A stretch of 21,845 nt of DNA from the NCBI GenBank assembly GCA_001929475.1, contig LXFE01000155.1, positions 1 through 21,845 of the forward strand, given 5' to 3'. Made by a program: the position numbers and the translations under genes. Below the pieces are notes generated by a model. That model saw only the letters and a program-made list of their open reading frames with translations. It made no database searches and was not told where the DNA came from. Below are positions 10,179 through 19,170 of the stretch, one piece after another; the stretch's first letter is position 1, and the number at the start of each line of letters is the position of its first letter. The DNA comes from Neolecta irregularis DAH-3 (Eukaryota; Ascomycota; Neolectomycetes; Neolectales; Neolectaceae).

Positions 10179-11111
10179 ATGTCCGGTATCGGAAGTGGCT
10201 ATGACCTCAGCTGTACATACTCTCCTGACGGTAGGGTCTTCCAGGTTGAATATGCCGGCAAAGCGGTGGAGAACGCAGGGTAACCTTCATATTTTTGTGA
10301 TGACGTTAACCAGAGTAGCACCGCGATTGGCCTTCGGGTGAACGATGGTGTTGTTCTTGCTGTTCAGAAACTTGTGCAATCAAAGCTCCTAAAGCCCGGC
10401 GCGAACAAAAGGCTTGCTACAGTGGATAGACATATCGGAATCGTAAAGACCGTCCTAATATCTTGAATAATACATTATAGGCGTTCGCCGGCTTGATTCC
10501 TGATGGAGAGCATTTAATCAGGCGTGCGAGGGACGAAGCTCAGAATTGGAGGGAACAGTATAAGGCACCAATTCCTGGAGATGTTTGCAACTCAACTTTA
10601 TCCCCTTTGTAATATGTTCAGGTCCTGGCAGATCGAGTATCGCAATATGTGCAAGCGTACACCCTATATAGTTCAGTCCGGCCTTTTGGTATTGGGACGA
10701 TTGTTGCAGCCGTTGATGAAGATGGTCCTCAGTTATATGCTATCGAACCAAGTGGAGAATCATGGGTATAGAAAATATCTTCGCAGTGCAAACAACCTAG
10801 GGTTATTTCGGTGCAGCAATCGGGAAAGGCCGCCGCGTCGCCAAAACAGAGCTTGAGAAACTCGATCTAAAGAATCTTACAGTTCGAGATGCGGTGAAAG
10901 AAGCTGCCAAGATGTAACACCTTCTTTGGCTGACCGTTGCTTATCAGTTAGAATCTATGCTACCCACGACGAAGGAAAGGACAAAGACTTTGAGCTTGAG
11001 ATGTCGTGGATCAGCAATACGGAGACGAACGGCCACCACCAGTTTGTTCCTGCTGAGATAATAGAAGAAGCGGAGCGTTTGGCAAAAGACGCGGATGACA
11101 TGGAAGAATAG
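10179..11111 (+). CDS. PRE10: 20S proteasome alpha-type subunit (PSMA3/Pre10 family)
   Basis: A structural subunit of the outer alpha ring of the 20S proteasome, which gates substrate entry and is not itself catalytic. The model is 247 residues. Exons are 10179-10279, 10319-10442, 10481-10582, 10622-10765, 10801-10913 and 10952-11111; introns are 39, 38, 39, 35 and 38 nt, and every phase closes. The N-terminal alpha-type signature [19 protein letters not shown] is present, followed by [26 protein letters not shown] and [18 protein letters not shown], all characteristic of the Pre10 branch. The acidic tail ([15 protein letters not shown]) is typical. It diverges from ATIC and converges on RSC9 across 685 bp. 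Confidence 0.97.
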
Positions 11112-11796
11112 GCAAAATGTGTATATATTTGATACCATTGTCATCACTGCTTCTTTTGGTCTTAAGGTACAGCTGCCAGATTGTTTACCCTTTGTTCCAT
11201 TTGGTGTCAATTGATGCATACTAAATAGATGATACCCTGCTAAAGTAATTGGATCATCCAAAGTCAATCAACCAAATGTTCCACCAACCACTCCACAAGC
11301 TCAGCAATTCCAAAATTCACTTGATATCAACCTTTTTCATACTCCTAAAAGACCTCAACGAAAATATTTTGCTATAGAAAGCTTAAATAGGCAGCAAAAA
11401 TTAGCCTAGGAGAATAGGATTCTCTTGGGCATGTGACAGCTGTCCTTTTTAATATATACAGAGACTCCAACAAGACTTCAATCAAATTGAGGCTCAAGTC
11501 AAAGTTGGATACAATTGAGCCCAAATTGAATAGAGTTGATATTATCATTCAATAGTTGTCAAAGACAAGAATTCTTGTATATCAATAAAGTCCAATTTCT
11601 TGGTGAATATAGTAAATCCTGCTATTCTCCATATCCTCTCTAAATGGACAGAGTTAGTATTTGATTCTACAACTTGGGTGGGGCTGAAAATGGATTGCTT
11701 GGGTGATTAGATAGAGTCCAGTCTCAAATCTTTTGTGATTGATTAGGGTTTAGGGTTAAATGATTCGTTTTATCAACTATATACAAATATAATTAA
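11112..11796. other. Convergent AT-rich spacer with likely transposon relic
   Basis: From about 11270 to 11430 one plus frame is coding-like with internal stops (FHTPKRPQRKYFAIESL, then a TAG, then ENRILLG), which resembles a decayed transposase linker. From about 11430 the text reads like LTR control DNA: TGTGACAGCTGTCC, a TATA-like TTTTTAATATATACAG and AATAAA near 11584. No second LTR or target-site duplication is visible, so the relic assignment is tentative. A short TTAGGGTTTAGGG lies near 11743. The spacer also holds the 3' ends of PRE10 and RSC9. Confidence 0.35.
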
Positions 11797-13648
11797 TTAT
11801 AGTGTTGTGGCTAGTAATTCTGTTACATATACATTGAGCGATTCGTTTATAGCCGCAATACGTAAAAGGTCTCGTTCAATGAGTTTAAAAGCATCTATGG
11901 AAGACCTTGATTTACTTAGATTGCGAAGGACAAGGGAAGCAGTTAATGCCAACCCAACAGGTTGGCCTCGTTCATCGACAGCTGTGCGATACGAGTGTAC
12001 TACTACATCTGTCGAATCTTTATTTGATACTGAAGGTGCGTCAGAGTCGTGTGGGATATGTGTTTTTAAATGAGTAATGGTGACGGAACGGGTTGCTTCT
12101 TCCCCGTCTTTGAATCTTTCGCAGCCGGCCCATTGACATGGTCGTGTCGATACAAGCGTAGATTCGATGTGGCGGTCCATGATATGCCTTAATAAATCTT
12201 TAGAATCCATAAAGAGACCGTTACATGGAGCCCAATTTGTTTGTTGGCTTGTCCATGAGCAGTGAAGGAATTTGTTGCCGTTGACTGTTAATGGAGAATC
12301 GCGAGGACGGAGACCCTTTAGTATAAATTTTTGCTGTCCGTCTGGGGACGGTTCGACGAGAGCTACGACGGCGGAGAACACGACGGAAACATTCTTGATT
12401 ACGTCTGCTGGTTTTAAGAGGGGATGACTTTGAGCATAAGGTTGAAATCGCAATTGGTAAGACTGCCATAACGAAACCTGGGTAACAAAGTCATCTAGCG
12501 ATTCTTTGTAGCACACGCGCATCCTAGAGCAATTTAGAAAAGCAAATACAAGAATTTCACCATCTAAAAGACCGCTCTGGCTCGGGAAAATTCAACAGTT
12601 CAGTGATCAAATCTGGGGGCAAATCAGGAGGCCCAGAGGGAACAGACTTTGTATTCTGACCGGGTCTCTGTTGTAGGGGTCTGCGTTCTTGGAAATTCTG
12701 GGCGTTATGAAGGAGTAAGCGAACCAGGGACTGAAAGAATGCTGTACATCCTGGGGAATCAAGGAGGGATCCAACATTGTTCAAGTAAGAGGTGTACTGA
12801 TAGAAAAAGTCGAGGCATGCAGAAACCAGATCTTCGTCCTGGAGGGTGAGGAGCAAGATGAGACGGTTTAAGGTTGATTGTTTGATGTTTTGCAATAACA
12901 GGTGGTCGTCATCATGTATCGCGAGCCTGGAAAGAGACCGCAAGGCGGTAATCAAGAAAACGCGATCTTCGTTGTCTAAAAGGTCTGCCAGATGGATGTA
13001 AAAGGTGTCGAGGGGGGATTGGCGGGTGATGTATAAACTGATTGCTTCGGTGACGTCCATGATATTTTGTTTTAGTTCGACTAGTTCTCGATGTTGAGGG
13101 AGAGCCATGGCGCGTGCGAGGACTCCTTTGGCCTGTGGAATAGAAGCGAGGTATCTTGCATTGTCTCTTTGCAATGCGCAGTTTCGCAAGACTAGAGTTG
13201 CTTCGAGGACTTTATCCATTTGAGTTTGGGCGGCAGGTGTAGACAAGACGGTCTCTATTTCTGCATCGTCGAGATCTGCGGGAGACTTGGGGTGGTCTAG
13301 TGAGAGTGCGTGCAACATGATCCAGAGGGAGTCTACTTTTGAGAGGAGAGTTTCTGAAAGGTCTGGGATTTGCTCGAGACGGAGACCGTCGCCAGCTTCA
13401 AAGGAAAAGCGAACGAGGTGACGCATGGCCCAGTCTATTTCAGCCGACAAACCTGATTTCAGGGCGAGGGCGATACGCATCATCAAGGGCGGTCCGGGTA
13501 AACCGGCTCAGAGTTATAGGGATTATGAAGAGGAAGTACCACCAAATATTTGGTTGCCATTGCGTGTGTGCAATGATTGGGAGAATCCTCTATTAAGGGC
13601 GGCGGTTTGGACGGGGACTGGAGTGATAAAAGAGCCGCCGTCGGGCAT
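11797..13648 (-). CDS. RSC9: RSC9: RSC chromatin-remodelling complex subunit (ARID2-related), no ARID visible
   Basis: Subunit of the nuclear RSC nucleosome remodeller. The model is 593 residues, from minus-strand exons 13648-13540, 13506-12561 and 12523-11797, with introns of 33 and 37 nt. The helical repeat region starts at LMMRIALALKSGLSAEIDWA (after the first splice) and includes EDLVSACLDFFYQYTS and LLNFPEPERS. The C-terminal RFX-like segment (VSLWQSYQLRF, KFILKGLRPR) is followed by two C2H2-like fingers, one around HCSW with HIMDRH and one around CQWAGC with HLKTH. Filamentous-fungal homologues usually carry an N-terminal ARID. Here the first exon is only 36 codons, and bL17m starts 108 bp away, so there is no room for one. 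The two frames meeting near 13485 look like a frameshift but are joined cleanly by the 33-nt intron. Confidence 0.9.
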
Positions 13649-13756
13649 GATAATATTGGAGGATATAGAGGACAATATTGGGGGACAATATTGGTGGATA
13701 TATTGGAGGATATATTGGTGGATAATATTGGTGTGGAGGTTTCGCCTTTTTGACAG
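13649..13756. promoter_or_regulatory. Bidirectional promoter with six phased CCAAT boxes
   Basis: ATTGG (CCAAT on the minus strand) occurs at 13655, 13677, 13690, 13702, 13714 and 13727. The last five are spaced 13, 12, 12 and 13 bp apart, and each sits in an AATATTGG or ATATTGG context. The spacer lies between the start codons of RSC9 and bL17m. CCAAT is the site of the fungal HAP/NF-Y complex, a known activator of mitochondrial and respiratory genes. The repeat units vary, so this is not simply a clean microsatellite. Confidence 0.8.
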
Positions 13757-14264
13757 ATGCCAATCAAGCCAGCCAGATTTCGAGGAGGCTGGGCAGGACT
13801 ACAGGCCATCGGTCTGCATTGTTGAGGAACCTTTTTTCTTCGCTTTTCTGCACGAGTCTATTATTACGACGTGGCCTAAAGCCAAGGAAGCGCAGAGTGT
13901 TGCTGAAAAGGTGATTACACTGGGGAAGAAGGGATAAAACAGGGGCGGGGTGATGGCCAAGTTATTTGTACTAGATGTTACTGGATGGTTGCTGATGGCA
14001 GGATCATGGGCGGACGTTGCCCAAGGTGTTTAGCGAGCTTGCGGAGCGGTGCCAGGAGCGACCCGGGGGTATACGCGGGTGCTGCGGCTGCCGCCCCGAT
14101 ATGGGGGCAGTGCGCCGCAGGCTATTCTTGAGCTTGTGGACGGGCCCCGGGATATGTTGATGACGGCGGCGAGAACCAGGGAGTACTCTGCGATCGTTGC
14201 AAGGCGGGCGACGGAAAAGAGCAGGGAGTTTCCCCGGGGTGGAGGGTTAGAGGATCACGAGTAA
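13757..14264 (+). pseudogene. MRPL8: Mitochondrial ribosomal protein bL17m, apparently broken by several single-base shifts
   Basis: Homology to bL17 of the mitochondrial large ribosomal subunit is clear but scattered over frames. In order these are: MPIKPARFR from 13757; LGRTTGHRSALLRNL to about 13845; HESIITTWPKAKEAQSVAEKV to 13934; LPKVFSELAERC near 14020; and GYTRVLRLPPRYGG, AILELVDGPRDM and the end at 14262-14264. An intron of 41 or 52 nt ending at 14002 explains one change of frame. The changes near 13780, 13846, 13930 and 14068 have no splice explanation, and each lies in a short G or T run. Family motifs between the breaks are intact, so either recent decay or consensus errors in this GC-rich stretch could explain the pattern. 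The gene shares its promoter with RSC9. Confidence 0.75.
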
Positions 14265-14294
14265 ATGAATTATTGGATTTATATCCAAGAGGGA

Positions 14295-14535
14295 CTAGGC
14301 GAGAATGACCAGCAGCCACCCAAGGGCGAGGCGCGAGTATGCAGAAGAGAGGGCAGCCGCATTTTTAGCGGAGCCGCCAGTGGTTTGCCCGCTGCGGCGA
14401 GCAGTGAAGCAAAAGGGGAGTCCGAGGCCGCGGAAGAACCCTTTGTTGCGGAAGCCGGGGCAGCACTTGTGGAGGCGTCTTTGGACACACTCGCAGGCTT
14501 GATACAAGCAATCATGTATGTGATTGCATTTCCTC
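14295..14535 (-). CDS. Possible GPI-anchored Ser/Ala-rich protein, 3' part only
   Basis: Two overlapping minus frames are coding-like. The upstream one is rich in Ser, Ala and Thr (ASVSKDASTSAAPASATKGS). The downstream one ends in GSAKNAAALSSAYSRLALGW plus a short hydrophobic tail before the TAG at 14295-14297, the usual shape of a GPI-attachment signal in fungal wall proteins. They are out of phase by one base at a GCGGGC run near 14400, and I found no GT-AG intron joining them. No signal peptide or first exon was located upstream. It converges on bL17m, with 30 bp between the stops. Chance open frames in GC-rich DNA remain possible. Confidence 0.3.
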
Positions 14536-14903
14536 CAAGCGAATCTTGAGGCAGCCTTGTGAGCTTTGAGTCATGATAATTATGGAGACACCTTGCTGCT
14601 TTGCGATTCATGAATCCCTTGTGAATCGATATGGATTCTATACATCACTGCATACTGTGTTCTCTAACCACTCTCAATACTCAGATTCCTACTTAGTGTT
14701 TGTTTTTGGTGTCAACGGGTAGTGCTATCCTTCCAGAACCTTTCTTCAACGGTTTTGCTAATTTATTAAGGTAGCTACGCGTTGAAAAGAAAATAAATGT
14801 GTGAGCGTTGGGTGTCCGGACTTGCTGCTCAGGAGGCTTCGCTGGGAATATACGATCGCGATTCTGGAAATACAGGCAACTACGTATATTATTGCTCCGG
14901 TTT

Positions 14904-14930
14904 GGCCTGGCTTGATTAGCAAGCCAGGCC
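14904..14930. repeat. Perfect 11-bp inverted repeat with 5-nt loop
   Basis: The arms GGCCTGGCTTG and CAAGCCAGGCC flank ATTAG. There is no T-run after it, so a bacterial-type terminator does not apply. Possible roles are a structured transcript, a protein-binding palindrome or a relic of a mobile-element end. Confidence 0.7.
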
Positions 14931-15052
14931 CTACTTATAGAAGACCGCACATGCGCTTCCTCATCTCTGTTTGCCTCCCTGCATACCACTCGGGTAGCAA
15001 AGATTGTGAGCGTCCTGACTTGGCTCGATGGTACTGCTAGCCACAGTCAGGC

Positions 15053-15060
15053 TGACGTCA
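15053..15060. promoter_or_regulatory. Perfect CRE (TGACGTCA)
   Basis: The 8-bp palindrome TGACGTCA is the site bound by fungal ATF/CREB-type bZIP factors. It lies far from any called start codon: about 500 bp past the stop of the unknown gene at 15555 and upstream of the possible wall-protein ORF. Function is not shown. Confidence 0.35.
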
Positions 15061-15554
15061 GTGAGTCTTGAACCGTTGGGGGAGTCATGGTGGCTTGCAA
15101 TGAGTGGTGCCGGTGCTGTCTGATCGTGGGGCATGATTCAGTCCCCAAAAAGATACCACAGAACGCGAATCCGGCATCTGTTCAACATTGCAAAAATTCT
15201 TCGCTCAGCATCTCTGAATAACAATGACATACATAGTTTCCTTCACTCAAAGTAACTGCCGCACTACCGAGATATCAATCCAAGTCTACGAGCGACATAA
15301 ATAGAACACCCGAACGCTCACAGACGGAGATTATGGCATCTCAACATTTGTTTAACAAATCAACCCGTCACCTTTAAATTAATGGAAAGCTTACTCAGCC
15401 AATTTTGAATTTTGAATGTTGCACCGCGGGATTTTGGTAGCCATAATCTGCAAAGAGAATATATAAAAGCTTTGCACCATATTACAAATATTGAGGAGTA
15501 ACAGAGAGATAAATCCTTTCAAAATAAAACACATCTTAATACCAGTGTGATATC

Positions 15555-16311
15555 CTAAGTGTCAAATTGCGATGGTCCCCCGAACAAATTGGTTGCTTTA
15601 TTCTTGAGTCTTTCAAACAAGGATTTAGGCTTAGGGGGCGCATAATTTAGTGCGGGTCCTAGAAGTTCAGGAATTTGTTCATCCGGCAAGATTATTTTAA
15701 CATGTTTGCAACCTTTTATCTTTGCTTTATCCAACGACCCGAAAGAACGTACCGTCGTAGACTCTCCGTTGCAAACGTAGAATTTGCGATTGTTGTTGCC
15801 GTCAAACGTCGTTATTTCAAGACCTCTAGTTTTTGAATCGAAGAGACAAGGGATTGCTAATTCGACTGGGGTGGAGAAAGAAAGCTCACCAGAAGGAGTG
15901 ATATCTAGGCATCCCTGATTCTGAAGGCAAAGGCGGACATTTTGCATATAAAACTCTGCTGGAGGATCACCACCAATGGCTACTGACGAATCACGGGCAC
16001 TCAAAACCCGAACTGGAACAAAGCTCTGGGAAACCCCCAAATCTAAAGTATGAGATTGAAAATGAGATATCGGTGCTTGCGGAATGGAGTCAAGTCTGCA
16101 ATCGCAACGCTCATCTAGCTCTATAACTTTTGAGAAAAACACCAAGATATTTAAATACTTGAAAATTGGTTGATTTGCAGGTAATATCTGTGACACAAGG
16201 TGAAGCTAGGTTCAATAGCTGTTTCTTTGACCTAAAATATTGTTGAGAGCTGAGCACGATCGTGTCTCTGGAGACCAAATTGTAGACCTTAGGAGTAAAG
16301 TTGAAGTCCAC
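15555..16311 (-). CDS. Unrecognised 238-residue protein
   Basis: Minus-strand exons 16311-16159 and 16118-15555 are joined by a 40-nt intron (GTATTT...ATAGAG), and the phase closes. The N-terminus begins MDFNFTPKVYNLVSRDTIVL; no signal peptide or membrane segment is seen. The middle is mixed beta-type sequence with several Cys (CDCRLDS, RLCLQNQGCLD). The C-terminus is basic and proline-containing (PPKPKSLFERLKNKATNLFG), which could be an amphipathic helix. I do not recognise a family. Codon-like composition, a normal-length intron and the shared strand of the exons support a real gene. Its start lies 5 bp from a tandemly duplicated 92-bp block, presumably its promoter. Confidence 0.65.
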
Positions 16312-16315
16312 GGAG

Positions 16316-16503
16316 GGAAATGCTTCTTATAGCCACAAGCGGCGGGAAAAAAAGAAGAGGAAAAAGGGAAGAGAAAGCCCGGACGCAGCGAAATGCAATG
16401 CCAATCCGGAAATGCTTCTTATAGCCACAAGCGGCGGGAAAAAAAAGAGGAAAAATTAAAGAGAAAACCCGGAAGCAGCGAAATGCAATGCCAATCCTTC
16501 CGG
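16316..16503. repeat. 92-bp tandem duplication upstream of the unknown gene
   Basis: Unit 1 begins at 16316 and unit 2 at 16408. Both start GGAAATGCTTCTTATAGCC and end AAATGCAATGCCAATCC, so each carries a CCAAT. They differ in the A/G-rich centre (small indels and a few substitutions). The block sits directly before the ATG at 16311, so it likely doubles promoter elements. Confidence 0.9.
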
Positions 16504-17267
16504 AACAAGTAAAGGATTGATAGAATTAGGAAATGTCGGGGGATATTTGCATATTCGATCTGAATACTAGAATGTGGAACTGTACGTACAAACTAAATAC
16601 TCTTTCACGTGACACTGGGGGCTTAGAAATCGGTGCGCCACAGGGATCTGTGATAGGGCAGGTAATACTCTGCAGGTGAATGACCAGGACAGTAATATGG
16701 AGGAGATGCAGGATTCTGCAGGGGGAATATTCATTTGACCCAGGCAGTCAACAGTATTGTGAGTTTATGGCCAAAAGTCTAGAAACAACCTAAATCCTCC
16801 CAGTCATATGGTTCCAGGAGACTGCCAGTGACACCAGACTATGTTGGTGGATGACTGGTGCTGCCTGCACTTGTCTGCAATCTCTGACATGACCAGTGCA
16901 CAGGAACAGCATGGAGTTTGGTGACAGTGGCGGATTAGTTATTAGTAATGCCATGTTCATTTATAATTGAAATAAAGCAGACATTTTGGTTGACGAGTGT
17001 TTTTGTGATCGCATTGGGAATAGGTCTGGACTATATTTCTTTCTTGAGACTCCGACAAGTCTCAAATAAAAAGTTTGAATTTATGATTTCTTTCTCGCAT
17101 TTTTCACGAATATTGCAAAAGAAAGTTAAAAGTAGTGTGGCGCCTCGCGCGACGAAAAATCAGAATCTGTCATAATCATCTAATATTGTTAATAATTGGG
17201 TAAATCTGGTGGTTGGCTAACGCACCTTTGAAAAAAGAAAAAGGGAAAAAAAAGATTTGGGGACGAC
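16504..17267. other. Divergent spacer before RSA4
   Basis: It contains CACGTGAC at 16606 and a stretch (about 16650-16940) with several CTGCAGG/CAGG-type words but no clear repeat unit. A short plus frame at 16948-17175 is hydrophobic and basic without a recognised domain, and I do not call it. The last 40 bp before the RSA4 ATG are A-rich. Confidence 0.45.
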
Positions 17268-19001
17268 ATGGCGACGTTATTACCGCCTCCACCCAAACGA
17301 GCGCGAATCGAAGCTCAGAAACCGCGTGATATAGATATACCGAGTGATCCAGGGGCCGTGCTATGTCGTTTTCGCGCGTCGGATACGGGAGAGGTAATTG
17401 GATCGACTGTTCGACTTGCTGGAAACGTGACTGTAAAACAACTCGAGTTGTTGGTAAACCAATTAACAGGGACTGTACCGCGCCCTTTTATTTTGAAAAA
17501 GGTTAAAGAGTAGACTGATGATCCTCTTCAATTTACGTTTTCGCTTGCTGGGCCGGATGATTCGCCTGTGGTAGATGTACTGGAAAACATATACACCGAC
17601 ATTTTACAACCGGGATATAAGAGTACCGAAGATCTGCTTACGTTGGTGTATACTCCGCAAGCTGTATTTCGCGTTCGTGCAGTAGGGAGATGTGCCTCGT
17701 CGATAAGCGGGCACTCTTCTGAAATTTTGACAGCGCAATTTGGACCGAATGGATCAGAGAGATTGGTTACTGGCAGCGGAGACGGTACAGCTCGGATATG
17801 GGACTGTCTGACGCAGACGCCGTTGTATACTTTAAAAGGTACATTCCCACGCATCCAGGTATTCACACACAGGTCACACTAATTGGGTTCTTTGCGCGTC
17901 TTGGTCTCCTGATGGAAATATTGTTGCAACGGGGAGTATGGATAATACTGTACTCGATTGCAATTGTTTCGACTAATTACAGGTACGACTATGGGATCCA
18001 AAGACGGGTAAAGCATGCGGAGAACCATTAAAAGGACACGTTCGAAATATATTTTCTTTAGCATGGGAACCATATCATCTGTGCGCATATTTGTATCACA
18101 ATCTAACATTAGAACTAAACACGGCTCGTCTCCTCGTTTGGCGTCTGGTTCAAAAGACGGGATGATTAAAATCTGGGAAACGACAATTCGACAATGCCAA
18201 TTTACGCTGTGCGGGCATACGAGTGCTGTATCGTGTGTCAAGTGGAGTGGTAAAGGGCTGATAATATCTTCGTCCCGAGATAAATCTATTAAAATCTGGG
18301 ATTCAAAAGACGTTTGTTTCCTGTGCCTGTGGATGTTGATGGTATAGGGGAAATTAGTTCACACGTTGACGGCTCATTCACATTGGGTAAACCATATTGC
18401 GCTTTCAACCGAGCACGTATTACGACTAGGACCATTTGCCGATCGACGCTGTTCATCTGATTCCGGGGAAGCGCCCCAACAACGAGCGCTCCGAGTATGG
18501 GAGAAAGCAGCTCAAATCGGAGGTTGTTTTGAAGAACGGTTTGTCACTGGCAGCGACGATTTTACCATGTTTTTATGGGATTTAGCAAAGGGGACGAAAC
18601 CTGTTGCTAGAATGACTGGACACCAGAAATTAGTTAATCATGTCTCTTTTTCGCCTGATGGACGATACATTGCCTCTGCGTCATTTGATAATAGTGTCAA
18701 ACTATGGGACGGAAGAGACGGAAAGTGCGTCAGATAATTACAAGATGCTGATTTTAGGTTTATTGCTACGCTTCGGGGGCATGTAGCTGCGGTCTACCAA
18801 TGTGCATGGTCTAGCGATTCACGTCTCCTCGTATCCAGTTCCAAAGACACGACTCTCAAGGTCTGGGATATACGTACTCGCAAGCTCAAAACCGATCTTG
18901 CGGGCCATCAAGATCAAGTTTACGCTGTAGATTGGTCGGTTGACGGTGAACTGGTAGCATCGGGAGGTCGTGACAAATCAGTTCGTTTATGGAGACATTA
19001 A
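17268..19001 (+). CDS. RSA4: Ribosome assembly WD40 protein Rsa4 / Notchless homologue
   Basis: A 60S pre-ribosome assembly factor. In yeast, Rsa4 is bound by the MIDAS domain of the AAA ATPase Rea1, which removes it during maturation in the nucleus. The model is 508 residues, as expected. Exons are 17268-17474, 17514-17838, 17873-17949, 17983-18080, 18113-18311, 18348-18724 and 18758-19001; introns are 39, 34, 33, 32, 36 and 33 nt. The N-terminal NLE (ubiquitin-like) domain covers roughly residues 25-105, followed by WD40 repeats such as RLVTGSGDGTARIWD, WSPDGNIVATGS, LASGSKDG, DKSIKIWD, ASFDNSVKLWD and ASGGRDKSVRLW at the end. An apparent in-frame TAG at 17511 is the end of the first intron. 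The 3' end touches a minisatellite derived from SEC10. Confidence 0.95.
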
Positions 19002-19002
19002 G

Positions 19003-19170
19003 AGTATCAACAATCGCCAGGTCTCATTCCAACAGCTTTATCATATCAAACAATCGCCAGGTCTCATTCCAAACAGTTATCATATCAAACAATCGCGGGG
19101 TCTCACTCCAAACAGCTTTATCAACATATCAAACAATCGCCAGGTCTCATTCCAAACACCGCTTTATCAA
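19003..19170. repeat. Minisatellite of four ~40-bp units spanning the RSA4/SEC10 junction
   Basis: The core CAATCGCCAGGTCTCATTCC recurs with its core at 19011, 19051, 19090 (variant CAATCGCGGGG) and 19134, a period of 39-44 bp. The fourth unit is the last ~45 bp of the SEC10 coding sequence (encoding DKAVFGMRPGDCLIC on the minus strand). The other three fill the 119-bp gap to the RSA4 stop, out of any used frame. Confidence 0.9.

Larger units (their letters stand above)
14536..15554. other. Non-coding stretch, little recognised
   Basis: About 1 kb without a supported gene. Short frames on both strands near 14693-15040 are not coding-like. It holds a perfect inverted repeat at 14904-14930 and a TGACGTCA element at 15053-15060, listed separately. 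No tRNA was recognised. Confidence 0.5.

Noticed and set aside
11743-11757. TTAGGGTTTAGGG as an internal telomere repeat.
   Set aside because: Only about two imperfect units occur in AT-rich DNA, which chance can explain.
13478-13510. Apparent frameshift in RSC9 between two open minus-strand frames.
   Set aside because: A 33-nt intron (13507-13539) joins the upstream frame starting at 13648 to the downstream frame in phase, and the conserved LMMRIALALKSGL follows directly.
13425-13937. Continuous 170-codon plus-strand ORF taken as one gene.
   Set aside because: Its first half is antisense to RSC9 and the CCAAT array. Only its last part (from about 13850) matches bL17m.
14693-15040. Open frames of ~80-98 codons on both strands.
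   Set aside because: Neither has coding-like composition, a domain or a plausible splice partner.
17511-17513. In-frame TAG inside RSA4, suggesting a pseudogene or stop readthrough.
   Set aside because: It is the last three bases of a 39-nt intron with a normal GT donor at 17475, and conserved residues resume at once.
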